Shown in pieces: positions 1-7,364 of a stretch of 7,623 bases of DNA (position 1 is the stretch's first letter; each line of letters opens with the position of its first letter). This DNA comes from Bacillota bacterium. GTDB lineage: Bacteria > Bacillota > Desulfitobacteriia > Desulfitobacteriales > Desulfitobacteriaceae. The translations under genes were made by a program, and so were the position numbers. The notes beneath the pieces were generated by a model that did no database searches, had not been told where the DNA came from, and saw only the letters and a list, made by a program, of their open reading frames with translations. The DNA lies in contig JAEWCM010000056.1 in assembly GCA_023390635.1 (NCBI GenBank), positions 1-7,623 of the forward strand, given 5' to 3'.

Positions 1-24
1 CCGCCCAACGACATCTTTAATACC

Positions 25-53
25 ATTATATAGCCCCTTTCCCGCTTCGTAAA
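25..53 (-). promoter_or_regulatory. Candidate promoter reading off the left edge
   Basis: On the minus strand a perfect -10 box TATAAT (30-25) lies 17 bases after a weak -35 box TTTACG (53-48, four of six consensus bases). It would drive something to the left of the window. An alternative reading is a start site: AAGGGG followed 7 bases later by an ATG at 26-24, in a frame that leaves the window. The two readings cannot be separated here. Confidence 0.25.
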
Positions 54-69
54 GTTATATTGTGTTGAC

Positions 70-113
70 GTAAGCCTTGCATTTTCTAGCCTTCTCTAAA
101 ATGTGGAACTTAC
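70..113. repeat. Imperfect 44-bp palindrome
   Basis: GTAAG (70-74) pairs with CTTAC (109-113), and CATTTT (80-85) pairs with AAAATG (98-103). They are separated by two 5-base arms (75-79 and 104-108), in which three G-U pairs are possible if plus-strand RNA is made. The loop is 86-97. No T-run follows on either strand, so it is a poor terminator. It may be part of a mobile-element end, since its right arm overlaps the repeat shared with the right edge. Confidence 0.35.
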
Positions 114-127
114 CTTTTCATTTAACG
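100..127 (-). repeat. Left copy of outward-facing inverted repeat
   Basis: Read on the minus strand from 127 to 100, this matches the plus strand at 7497-7524 at 23 of 28 positions. The core AAATGAAAAGGTAA (123-110) is identical in both. It lies 16 bases past the stop codon of the glycosylase gene. The inferred meaning is the end of an insertion sequence that extends to the left; no transposase is visible to prove it. Confidence 0.45.
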
Positions 128-143
128 TCATAATCTCTCCAAA

Positions 144-779
144 CTAAAGGCGGCCAGACCGAATAGGTCTTACTGACACATAATTGTTATGTTCGATATA
201 AAATCTCCAAGGATAATCCTTCGCTTCCTCAGCATAATCAACTCCTACCCGTTTAGTCGATACTGTGCTAAAGGTTTCATTTTCCCCTTCTTCTATATAC
301 AGCCTGCTCCCACATAAATCTTCTTCATTTAATCCTTTATCAATCAATAATGCCCTGCACAATTTTCCCGGGCCATTGGTCAGTCCAATTATTTCTTTCT
401 CGTTCAACTGCTTATATGACTTATCAAATCTATTTTGAGCCATTAGCTCCAAGCCTCCTATGGGCTCGGCTGCTCTTATCAAAACGGCTTGAGGGACTCC
501 TTCTTCCCTGGTCACTATATTAAAGCAATAGTACATACCGTAAATAATAAATACATAAGAAAATCCTGGTCCTCCATACATAACCTCCACCCTTGGCGTT
601 CTTTTTCCACCATAGGAGTGTGCCGCCTTATCTTCGATACCCATATAAGCTTCCGTTTCAACAATTTTAGCTGATATTTTTTGTCCGGCTATTTCGTGTA
701 CAAGAACCTTCCCCAATAGTTCTTTTGCCACGATTAAAGAATCTCTATTATAAAACTCTCTGTCTAATCTTTTCATCAT
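144..779 (-). CDS. mpg: DNA-3-methyladenine glycosylase (AAG/Mpg family)
   Basis: This 211-residue protein should remove alkylated purines such as 3-methyladenine from DNA, the first step of base excision repair, in the cytoplasm. It covers the usual length of the bacterial AAG/Mpg family. The family core is intact: VETEAY at 40-45, where Glu43 matches the catalytic Glu125 of the human enzyme and Tyr45 matches Tyr127. AAHS follows, with His54 matching His136, and IIYGMYYCFNI, with Tyr80 matching the base-flipping Tyr162. Human Tyr159 is Phe77 here. NGPGKLCRAL at about 135-144 is a further family motif. The first ATG (779) has GAAGGGA 8 bases upstream and is preferred over the second at 776. 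The gene is separated from its upstream neighbour by a terminator and probably has its own promoter. No alkylation-response site was recognised. Confidence 0.96.
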   Translation of the reverse strand: MMKRLDREFYNRDSLIVAKELLGKVLVHEIAGQKISAKIVETEAYMGIEDKAAHSYGGKRTPRVEVMYGGPGFSYVFIIYGMYYCFNIVTREEGVPQAVLIRAAEPIGGLELMAQNRFDKSYKQLNEKEIIGLTNGPGKLCRALLIDKGLNEEDLCGSRLYIEEGENETFSTVSTKRVGVDYAEEAKDYPWRFYIEHNNYVSVRPIRSGRL

Positions 780-846
780 AGCTGTATTCCCTTCCCAACC
801 AATTTGATGTACTCTTAATACTGTTATAGAGCCAACGCCTTGGTTT

Positions 847-873
847 ATTATATCGATTTATTTATATCCTCAA
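847..873 (-). promoter_or_regulatory. Candidate promoter of the glycosylase gene
   Basis: A perfect -10 box TATAAT (852-847 on the minus strand) follows TTGAGG (873-868) with a short 15-base spacer in very AT-rich DNA. It lies just past the terminator at 888-924 and about 70 bases before the start codon. The -10 box is convincing; the spacer is shorter than the ideal 17, so the -35 box is uncertain. Confidence 0.35.
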
Positions 874-887
874 TTATTTAAATTAAT

Positions 888-924
888 AAAAAAGCGACTC
901 ATAATAAATGTGAACCGCTTTTTT
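888..924 (-). terminator. Intrinsic terminator after the acetyltransferase gene
   Basis: Read on the minus strand, six A (924-919) lead into GCGGTTCA, a 9-base AT-rich loop, TGAGTCGC and six T (893-888). The eight inner pairs include two G-U pairs; A/T pairing extends the stem to 14. It begins 27 bases past the acetyltransferase stop codon. The symmetrical A and T runs would also let it work on the plus strand, though no plus-strand gene is seen. Confidence 0.82.
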
Positions 925-950
925 GACTGGAACTTTTGCTATCACCACAG

Positions 951-1379
951 TTATTCTCTTGTTACCCATTCCATGAGAAACTCTGTCTGCCCAGTATTGT
1001 CATCAACTTGCTCTGCTGTCACAGAGAATCCTTCTCTTATATAGAAATCTACCGCCCTGTCGTTCCTTTTATAAACCCTCAAAGAAAGCTCATTGTTTGT
1101 CGCTTTTGTATAATCAAGCAATCTCTTTCCAATCCCCTTGGATTGGAATTCACTTGACACAAAGACACCTGCAATATAATCATCCATCAACCCGATGAAT
1201 GCCTGTACTGCATTACCTTGCACATAAACATAAACTGTAGCCTGGGGCATCATCTCTTTTACTGCCTCATAATTACTTTGCCAATAGCTTCTGTCAATAA
1301 AGTGATGAGCTTTAATATTGGTGTCTAACCACAGCCTCATAACATCGTCCAAATCTGCTTTTTCATAGCTTCTAATCAT
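951..1379 (-). CDS. GNAT-family N-acetyltransferase, YjaB/YiaC-like
   Basis: This 142-residue single-domain protein should transfer an acetyl group from acetyl-CoA to an amine; its substrate cannot be told from sequence. The acetyl-CoA loop is visible as QSKGIG at 79-84, preceded by the strand AGVFVSSEF. RVYKRNDRAVDFYIREGF at 101-118 is the usual second half of the fold. Overall layout resembles the small Escherichia coli enzymes YjaB and YiaC, including the early LWLDTNIKAHHFI segment; this is my comparison from memory. The start ATG overlaps the upstream gene's TAA by one base (TAATG), and no strong ribosome binding site is present, only purine-rich GAAGAAAG about 12 bases upstream. Translation is therefore probably coupled to the upstream gene. 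A terminator follows. Confidence 0.92.
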   Translation of the reverse strand: MIRSYEKADLDDVMRLWLDTNIKAHHFIDRSYWQSNYEAVKEMMPQATVYVYVQGNAVQAFIGLMDDYIAGVFVSSEFQSKGIGKRLLDYTKATNNELSLRVYKRNDRAVDFYIREGFSVTAEQVDDNTGQTEFLMEWVTRE

Positions 1380-2380
1380 TACACATTATTTCTTTCTTCA
1401 AGCATGATCTTAACCGTATCGCCAGGCTGCTTGCCAATTTTTGCCCGAATATCCTTGCGGATACCGATGATATGACCAGGTGTTCTCATCTTTACCAGAC
1501 TGCCGTCATAGGGTTCCCCGTCAAAAGTTGCATGGACAGGGACCCGGCCCTTTCCGAACTCCGCTTTGACGTCAAACGGGATTTCTACATAAGCGCCATC
1601 CAAATCCGGAACCTTTTTAATCACAGCTTCAAAAGTATATATTTTCTTATTTGGGGCCTTGCCTTTTATCCTCTCCATAGCTTCATTAACTCTGAACTGC
1701 GTGATTTCAGTGATCAGATCATACGGTATTGGCTCAGATATGGGGAATTGGATCGCACCCTTAGAAGTTTTATAATCTGTCAGCCTATCAGCGAAGACAC
1801 GGACCCCACTCTCCCCCGGATAAAACCCAATGTGATTTTTCGCTGCTGCGAAATGAACAAGGTTTTCATTCTGCCAAAACGTCGGCATCTGCCAGCTTAT
1901 TCTTTCCTCGGCCTCTGGAGCGGCTTGGCGGATTGTTTGCCGGATTCGTCCGAGAATCTCCTGCACATCCTCCGGAAATAGTGCGAGATATTGGTCAATT
2001 GTGGCATATATCGTTTTTTCCGCAGGATCCTTGCGCGTCCGGTTTGACTGTGTAAGGGTATAAGCCTGAGCGATACGTTCAATCAATTCCGGAAATAAAG
2101 TGTCGTCTGTCACTTCAAAATAATGGACCACCCGGTTCTTTGAGGTCTGCAATACTTTCGACGGCTCCCATTCGTCATGGAGGACGTCGGAAGCAAAGGC
2201 TATCGCCATACCGTTCTTTCTGGCGCTGATCTCAGCAAAAGTTGATTGATGCTTCCACAGCACAGCGCTGGTATTCTCATGTTCATCAAAAGAACCAATT
2301 TTTTCTATTGCCATGTCGTGTAGCTGCTTATACAGCGGCAACCACTTGGCACGGACACCAGAGAATATTGAATATGGCAT
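1379..2380 (-). CDS. Three-domain DUF5655-DUF1801-DUF1905 protein
   Basis: The function is unknown. In the frame that opens at 2389 (336 residues) three domains follow one another. A DUF5655-like region (about 14-110) contains WKHQSTFAEISARK and ends VVHYFEVTDDTLFPELIERI. A DUF1801/YdhG-like region (about 128-240) shows ISWQMPTF, FAAAKNHIGFYPG and YKTSKGAIQFPISEPIP. A DUF1905 region (about 250-332) shows FGKGRVPVHATFDGEPYDGSLVKM, GHIIGIRKDIR and KIGKQPGDTV. No catalytic motif, signal peptide or membrane segment is seen, so it is probably cytoplasmic. I set the start at the third ATG (2380, 333 residues), because GAGAGG (2395-2390) is 9 bases before it but touches the first ATG at 2389. These domains are often found alone or in pairs; domain borders here are by eye. 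It is coupled to the acetyltransferase downstream. Confidence 0.9.
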   Translation of the reverse strand: MPYSIFSGVRAKWLPLYKQLHDMAIEKIGSFDEHENTSAVLWKHQSTFAEISARKNGMAIAFASDVLHDEWEPSKVLQTSKNRVVHYFEVTDDTLFPELIERIAQAYTLTQSNRTRKDPAEKTIYATIDQYLALFPEDVQEILGRIRQTIRQAAPEAEERISWQMPTFWQNENLVHFAAAKNHIGFYPGESGVRVFADRLTDYKTSKGAIQFPISEPIPYDLITEITQFRVNEAMERIKGKAPNKKIYTFEAVIKKVPDLDGAYVEIPFDVKAEFGKGRVPVHATFDGEPYDGSLVKMRTPGHIIGIRKDIRAKIGKQPGDTVKIMLEERNNV

Positions 2381-2400
2381 GTCCATCATCCTCTCATACT

Positions 2401-2426
2401 GCCAGGCAGCAGCCCTACTGTCTGGC
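2401..2426 (-). promoter_or_regulatory. Stem-loop in the leader of the DUF1801 gene
   Basis: On the minus strand GCCAG, an A, CAG, an 8-base loop, CTG, a C, and CTGGC form a stem of 5 plus 3 pairs with one mismatch. It sits between the candidate promoter and the ribosome binding site. No T-run follows on either strand, so it is not a standard terminator. It might stabilise the 3' end of the upstream operon's mRNA, affect translation, or mean nothing. Confidence 0.35.
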
Positions 2427-2453
2427 GGGGGAATACGTTTAACTATAACTTAT

Positions 2454-2482
2454 ATTATAAACCTTCTGCTATCAAGTATGTC
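2454..2482 (-). promoter_or_regulatory. Candidate promoter of the DUF1801-acetyltransferase pair
   Basis: A perfect -10 box TATAAT (2459-2454) lies on the minus strand in the gap after the transglutaminase gene. Seventeen bases upstream is only GACATA (2482-2477), a poor -35 box. No clear terminator separates the pair from the operon upstream, so read-through transcription is also possible. Confidence 0.35.
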
Positions 2483-2492
2483 TTTTCTGCCA

Positions 2493-5069
2493 TCACCATA
2501 ATCCATAAATATACGCACAGCGGAATCGGCACAACAGAGTCGCGTTCCCCCGGATCTGATCCGCCAGCCCCTCGGCATAAGCCAAGAGCTGCCCCAGTTC
2601 CTCTTCTGTGAGCCTATGCCGGCTAAATCGTGCTTTCAGCACCAGCTCATATAAATCTTCCGGAACCCCGTCAGTAGAATTAAGCCCCGGTTCCACATAA
2701 GGAAGAAGCTGCAAAATATAACGGTAAACGGCCAACGCTGCCTTGCTATGATCCTTCTGCCTGAATTCTTTATTGCGGGATGCCATGCGTAGTTTTCTGT
2801 TAAAGAAAAAGAACGCCCATGTCAAAACAATCATCACAAAAAAGGGTAGTACCTGCAACAGCATATCAATAGCCTTACCTGAAAACCTGCCTGACGGCGT
2901 CATTTCCGCATCACCAGTCCCATCGGAGATTTGTGGTGCGGAAGATACTGCTCCGCTGCTTTCCTCAACCGGAGGCTCTTGGGAAAGCTCGGAAGGTGCT
3001 TCCTGAGGTTCATTGACCGATTCATCAGCTGCTGGAGCAGTGGCGGCAGGTTCCGTGCCGCTTACCCCGTTTTGTGCACTAGGCGTGGCCTCCACCGGAA
3101 CCCAGCCTACACCGCTGAGATAGATTTCCACCCAGGCATGGGCACGGGAATCAGGTATATCCGCCCATCCATTAACATCTCTAAAATCACTGGGAGATAC
3201 TGTATACCCCTCCACATAACGGGCCGGAATACCAGCGGAACGGAGCAACACCGCCGTGGCCGAGGCAAAATGCATGCAATATCCCTGATGATTTTCAAAT
3301 AAGAAATATTGAACGAAATCTCGCCCTTCCGGCGTCACTCCCGGAGAAAGTGTATAAGTATTTTCACTTTGCACCTGGTCGATGATGGCTCTTGCCAGTG
3401 CGTAAGGCCACGAGAAATGCTCTAAATCTAAAGCATGCTCCTTCCGATATTGATCCAGGCTATCCTTTAAATTATCAGGAAGCTGGGTATAGTGCTCATA
3501 AACAAAACGGGTATATGCCTGTGCTGTTTGGACAAAGGAATTCTGAGCGGAAGAAAGGACACCCGCCAACTGTCCTGGTATCCTCCACTCATCCATTTGC
3601 CGGATACTGCTATTGAAATCTTTTTGAAAATCCTTGGCTAAAGCCAAGGCACCTAAAGTCTGCCCCTGGGAGTTTTCTGCAAATCGGCTGACTAAGCGGG
3701 AATACAACGTCATATTTTGATAATCTGTTGGAAGTTTGATTGCTTTCATTTGGTATGTCTGAGTGCCGAAAAGTGAATTCCCTGATTTCAAATAGCCGTC
3801 ATTAACGAAATCGAGCCCCTGCAAGTCATCCGGTCCGGAAAGCAAACCATAGGGTGTATAAATGCTTCGCGGATTCCCGCCCACATTCTGAACCGTTAAA
3901 TTGTATTGGTTCTGTTGATCTTGTTTAGAGCTGAGAAGCTGACTAAACAGATAAGGAAAATTCTGTACTTTTTGCTCCTTTAAAAGCTCATTTAGTTCCC
4001 GGTAATCTTCCTCCGGCAGGGCTCCCCAACTTTGACCAGTGTAAACACTGCCGACGAAACCCTTCAAATATTCCGTATCCCTTCTTTCCGATTGCACACG
4101 CAAAACGGTTTTTCCAGTATACTTAATGTTTCCGGCTAATTGCAGGTTGACCCGATTAACATTTCCTGCAACTCCACCGCTGCGGAGCAGAGAGGACAAC
4201 TCGGGCATGCTACTCAGACCGCTTTTCAGATCGTCCACGACATCACTACGCTGCGCGCTCCCCATCGGAAAAATGACACTGATTAGGAGCAGACAGGCAG
4301 CTAAAATAGGGAGCAAAATAAGCGAGGTCGGATGTGCCGCTGTGTTCCCATCGTCATAAAATACATTTTCCTTTCTGAACAAGCCCTTCCTGCTGTGCAA
4401 GGCGGATGATATCAGGAGTAAAAAGCCCCAAAATATCAAAAGCACTGCCACAGCGGCATAGTGGGGAATGATATTGAATAACAGTGACGCAGTGAGAAAT
4501 GGCATTGTAAGCAAAAGGCTTAAGAAAGTGCTTTTTCGGCGAATCAACAGCCAGGCCATGAGAAACGTAAGGAGAGACAAGACTGACACTGCAAACACCG
4601 TACAGGATGCCGTAACCCCGCTCAGACTAGTCGCTTCTGCAGGCAAGGATATAAAGCCGTAGTTGCCCTTTTGATTATAGGCAAAAACAACCGTATTAAT
4701 GGTATGAATAAATCCCTGGATCAAAGGACTTTTCCCAACATCCGCCAACCCTCCTTGGAGAAAAAAGGAGCTATTCCAGCAAACGTTAAATAGGATCAGC
4801 AACATGATGCCCCCCGCCATACCGCCTTTCTTCTTTAAAAATAAGGCTGTAAAAGCAGTGGAAAGTCCGATAGCACACGGAATTATTATCCACCAGGAAA
4901 CCGATATGGGAAAGGCGGTATAAAAACATGCATATGCGCCGGAAATTCCCAGCAACAGCACACTGAAATAGATTAAAAAACGTGACATAAAGGAGGCTTC
5001 CGCAGCAATCAGGCGCGGATGTTCCAGGTTCAGGCCACTGCTATTTGATTTTAATTTTCCTTTTTTCAT
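2493..5069 (-). CDS. TgpA-like membrane transglutaminase-like protein (YebA type)
   Basis: This is a large membrane protein with an extracytoplasmic transglutaminase-like (papain-fold) domain; the true substrate is unknown for most of the family. Numbering is from the upstream ATG at 5078 (861 residues). About seven membrane segments lie at 34-55, 58-81, 88-107, 154-179, 183-203, 206-226 and 251-271. A long outer region follows, then the catalytic core. Cys601 lies in GYCMHFASATAVLLRSAGIPARY and His647 in SRAHAWVEIY. The third position in VPVEATP is Glu663 where Asp is classical. A Pro/Glu/Ser/Ala-rich linker (667-730), a last membrane segment (738-759) and a charged DUF4129-like tail complete it. 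I prefer the ATG at 5069 (858 residues), since AGGAG is 10 bases before it but only one base from the 5078 ATG. It closes the moxR-DUF58 operon, the usual gene order for this family. Confidence 0.93.
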   Translation of the reverse strand: MKKGKLKSNSSGLNLEHPRLIAAEASFMSRFLIYFSVLLLGISGAYACFYTAFPISVSWWIIIPCAIGLSTAFTALFLKKKGGMAGGIMLLILFNVCWNSSFFLQGGLADVGKSPLIQGFIHTINTVVFAYNQKGNYGFISLPAEATSLSGVTASCTVFAVSVLSLLTFLMAWLLIRRKSTFLSLLLTMPFLTASLLFNIIPHYAAVAVLLIFWGFLLLISSALHSRKGLFRKENVFYDDGNTAAHPTSLILLPILAACLLLISVIFPMGSAQRSDVVDDLKSGLSSMPELSSLLRSGGVAGNVNRVNLQLAGNIKYTGKTVLRVQSERRDTEYLKGFVGSVYTGQSWGALPEEDYRELNELLKEQKVQNFPYLFSQLLSSKQDQQNQYNLTVQNVGGNPRSIYTPYGLLSGPDDLQGLDFVNDGYLKSGNSLFGTQTYQMKAIKLPTDYQNMTLYSRLVSRFAENSQGQTLGALALAKDFQKDFNSSIRQMDEWRIPGQLAGVLSSAQNSFVQTAQAYTRFVYEHYTQLPDNLKDSLDQYRKEHALDLEHFSWPYALARAIIDQVQSENTYTLSPGVTPEGRDFVQYFLFENHQGYCMHFASATAVLLRSAGIPARYVEGYTVSPSDFRDVNGWADIPDSRAHAWVEIYLSGVGWVPVEATPSAQNGVSGTEPAATAPAADESVNEPQEAPSELSQEPPVEESSGAVSSAPQISDGTGDAEMTPSGRFSGKAIDMLLQVLPFFVMIVLTWAFFFFNRKLRMASRNKEFRQKDHSKAALAVYRYILQLLPYVEPGLNSTDGVPEDLYELVLKARFSRHRLTEEELGQLLAYAEGLADQIRGNATLLCRFRCAYIYGLW

Positions 5070-5098
5070 GGCAATCATTCTCCTACGGGATAGAACGG

Positions 5099-6286
5099 TT
5101 ATAAAGTAAATGTGCTCAAGCTCTGTCCGATGTTTTCCAGATCTACTGCTGTAATATTTACCCCCAGGGCCTTAGCCCTGGCTCCAGCCTCCTTTAAGTC
5201 GCCGCCCTCCTTCACCAGCAAAATGTGGATCCGGCTTTCAGCCATCCTGTCTCGAAATAAGGCAATGAAATCCGGAGTAATCCCTGAGCAGAGGTAGATA
5301 ACCTGGGAGTATTGGCCGGCATCTCCAGAATCACTGCCACAGCAGTTCTGCAATACTAAAGGCTGCAATTGGGGCCTGCATTCAGAAAGCACGACATTAA
5401 GTGATGTATTCAGGTCGCCCTCCTCTGCAATCGTTGTGTGCATGAAGCATCCACGCAGACTGTCATACCACTCTATTTCATGGACAATTTGATTTTGCAG
5501 AAAAAAGAAAGATATTGAATAAAGGGTATCAAGCAATCCATCTACCTCCAGATTGCTGCCATTCAAATCAAACAGCAAAAGCACTTTATTGGAGATTGGC
5601 AAGCCGAAATCCCTCACCATCAACCGGTCCTGTCTGTCGGAAAGTTTCCAGTGAATTCTGCTTATGCGGTCTCCTTTTCTGTACTCACGGATGTCAATCA
5701 GTTCAGAAGGATCATCTCCCGCTTTGCTTGGCGAAAACTCATTGCTTACTGCATCCTCATGAATTTTTAAACTCCTGTCGGCATCTATAAGCGGAAAAAG
5801 CTCAGGAAGGACGAAGACCGTACAACTTTGTTCTTGAAGCGTCTTTTGTCGGAATGAAAATAGTCCAAGACAGTCATAAATCCGCAGTTCCTTAATCCGG
5901 AAGTCCAGTTTCCCGCAATATTGTGAAGAAAGATTTTGCTCCACTGTTTGCTCTGTCCGCCCTGCCGTTATGAAAAACATTTCTGTTTCTTCCTCTTGCA
6001 GCAACTCGTTTCGGATGACCAACTTCACCCTAATCAAGCAAGTCATAAACCCAATGTTGTTCACTCTCAAACGTACGGGCATCCTCTCTTTTTTCTGTAC
6101 GGAGAGGCTTTTGACCTCAATTTCTACTTTGACCCCCCGACGGGCAAAGAATGTTATCAACAGAGAGACAGCCGGAAGGGCAAGCGTAAAGGCTAGAATA
6201 AAGAAAGAAAGATAATCCACAAAAAAGATATGGAATACGGTTGCAGCAAATAGCACCAGAGCGTAGACCAGTCTCTTCTCTACCAT
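5099..6286 (-). CDS. DUF58 domain protein (YeaD type)
   Basis: This 395-residue protein begins with two close membrane segments (about 7-23 and 26-48), then a beta-rich region and the DUF58 signature at 198-226: DIREYRKGDRISRIHWKLS followed by LMVRDF. YDCLGLF at 137-143 is the family's D-x-x-GLF turn. A von Willebrand A-like part follows; the strand VLLLFDLNGS at 235-243 stands where an intact metal site would read DxSxS, so only Asp240 and Ser244 are kept and metal binding is doubtful. The family is found beside MoxR ATPases and is assumed to be their partner or target; that role is inference here. Its ATG overlaps the end of the ATPase gene by 7 bases, with GAGG 8 bases upstream, which points to coupled translation. 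The transglutaminase gene follows after 20-30 bases. Confidence 0.93.
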   Translation of the reverse strand: MVEKRLVYALVLFAATVFHIFFVDYLSFFILAFTLALPAVSLLITFFARRGVKVEIEVKSLSVQKKERMPVRLRVNNIGFMTCLIRVKLVIRNELLQEEETEMFFITAGRTEQTVEQNLSSQYCGKLDFRIKELRIYDCLGLFSFRQKTLQEQSCTVFVLPELFPLIDADRSLKIHEDAVSNEFSPSKAGDDPSELIDIREYRKGDRISRIHWKLSDRQDRLMVRDFGLPISNKVLLLFDLNGSNLEVDGLLDTLYSISFFFLQNQIVHEIEWYDSLRGCFMHTTIAEEGDLNTSLNVVLSECRPQLQPLVLQNCCGSDSGDAGQYSQVIYLCSGITPDFIALFRDRMAESRIHILLVKEGGDLKEAGARAKALGVNITAVDLENIGQSLSTFTL

Positions 6287-7233
6287 ATTCCGGACCTCGC
6301 CTGGGCAATAACGGGTGCTGAAACCTCTTTAATAATATCCGCCAGCAGGCTGTGCGCTGTCGTATTTCTGATTCTTGCCTGACTATCCAGAACTAAGCGA
6401 TGTTCAAATACATCATAAATTACGAGCTGCACATCCGCCGGAATGACATAATCCCTTCCCGCAAGCCAGGCAGCGGATTGACTCATCTGTACAAGTGCGA
6501 TTGAGCCGCGGGGACTGACGCCAAGGCGGATGAGAGGATGCTCTCGCGTGGCAGCCGCGAGTCGGGCGATATAGACATAAATATCTTCATCAATATGGAC
6601 GGCTTCCACCAATTGCTGCATTACTATAATGTCTTGGGCGCTTGCCACTTTTCTAACAAGTTTTAATAAATCACGTCTCTTTCCTCCCTTTAAAATTCTC
6701 ACTTCATTCTCTAGCTCAGGATACCCTATGAAGAGTCTCACCATAAAACGATCCACTTGAGATTCGGGCAATAGCTGGGTACCAACGGATCCGACAGGGT
6801 TCTGAGTGGCAATAACGGTATATGGACTGGGCATTTCACGGGTAACTCCATCCAGTGTGATACTGCCTTCCTCCATCACTTCCAGCAGAGCACTCTGCGT
6901 CTTGGAGCTGGCTCTGTTGATTTCATCAGCCAGCAGCAAGTTGCATATGGCTGCTCCAGGTTGATACTCTAAAGTACCGGTGATCTTATTATAGATGGAA
7001 AAACCGACAACATCCGCCGGCATGATTTCCGGCGTAAACTGAATTCGCCGATAATCCAGGTCCATAGCCTTGGAAAAAGCAAGCGCCAATGTAGTCTTGC
7101 CTACACCAGGAATATCTTCCAATAAAATGTGGCCCTGCGCTAAGATCGCCATTAGTACCTTGCGGATAATAGTCTCTTTGCCGATAACGGCTTTTTCAAC
7201 TTCCTCTACAACAGCCAGTGCTTTCTGATACAT
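6280..7233 (-). CDS. MoxR-family AAA+ ATPase (YeaC type)
   Basis: This cytoplasmic ATPase of the MoxR class probably acts as a chaperone-like motor for the DUF58 and transglutaminase proteins encoded after it; that role is inferred from the family. In the longest frame (339 residues from an ATG at 7299) Walker A is GVGKT at 65-69, Walker B LLLADE at 121-126, sensor 1 ATQNP at 164-168, the arginine-finger region ESQVDRF at 179-185 and sensor 2 GVSPRGS at 260-266. All key residues are present. I chose the ATG at 7233: AAGAAGG is 7 bases before it and it gives 317 residues, the usual MoxR size, with Walker A near residue 43. The 7299 ATG has almost no ribosome binding site. A TTG at 7266 preceded by GGAGG at 5 bases is a serious alternative, adding 11 residues. 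Confidence 0.93.
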   Translation of the reverse strand: MYQKALAVVEEVEKAVIGKETIIRKVLMAILAQGHILLEDIPGVGKTTLALAFSKAMDLDYRRIQFTPEIMPADVVGFSIYNKITGTLEYQPGAAICNLLLADEINRASSKTQSALLEVMEEGSITLDGVTREMPSPYTVIATQNPVGSVGTQLLPESQVDRFMVRLFIGYPELENEVRILKGGKRRDLLKLVRKVASAQDIIVMQQLVEAVHIDEDIYVYIARLAAATREHPLIRLGVSPRGSIALVQMSQSAAWLAGRDYVIPADVQLVIYDVFEHRLVLDSQARIRNTTAHSLLADIIKEVSAPVIAQARSGIW

Positions 7234-7309
7234 AAACATGCCTTCTTTATCTGATGAATACAGCAAAAATCCCTCCACCTTTCTACCCAAGTCATTCATA
7301 GCTTTCTAC

Positions 7310-7338
7310 ATTTAAAAATCAGTGCCTCATCCATACAA
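7310..7338 (-). promoter_or_regulatory. Weak candidate promoter close to the moxR gene
   Basis: TTGTAT (7338-7333) and TTAAAT (7315-7310) are spaced by 17 bases on the minus strand; each matches four of six consensus bases. It lies after the terminator-like hairpin at 7365-7401. Transcription from it would begin about where the 7299 ATG lies, which fits better with a translation start further in (7266 or 7233). Confidence 0.3.
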
Positions 7339-7364
7339 TACTTAATGCTATCTTCTCTTGATTT

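Larger units (their letters stand above)
1..131 (-). other. Possible broken or partial reading frame at left edge
   Basis: Directly downstream of the glycosylase gene, a GGAGAG stands 3 bases before an ATG (131-129) on the minus strand. That frame runs only 11 codons (MTLNEKVSSTF) to a TAG at 98-96. Beyond the TAG the same frame stays open for about 30 codons to the window edge. This could be the first part of a gene broken by one stop codon, or chance. The stretch also overlaps the inverted repeat shared with the right edge, which argues for insertion-sequence DNA rather than a gene. I do not recognise a protein. Confidence 0.15.

Noticed and set aside
65..102. A plus-strand promoter with TTGACG and TAAAAT near the left edge
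   Set aside because: The boxes are 26 bases apart, far too wide for a normal promoter, and no plus-strand gene follows.
1472..1981. A 169-codon open frame on the plus strand opposite the DUF1801 gene
   Set aside because: It lies entirely antisense to a gene with clear family motifs, lacks a convincing ribosome binding site and shows no recognisable domain.
2931..3302. A 123-codon plus-strand frame opposite the transglutaminase core
   Set aside because: It is antisense to the catalytic domain of a well-supported gene and its translation looks like a low-complexity mirror of that coding sequence.
5936..6215. Two overlapping plus-strand frames opposite the DUF58 gene
   Set aside because: Both are antisense to a supported gene, and two overlapping frames with no domain are typical chance openings.
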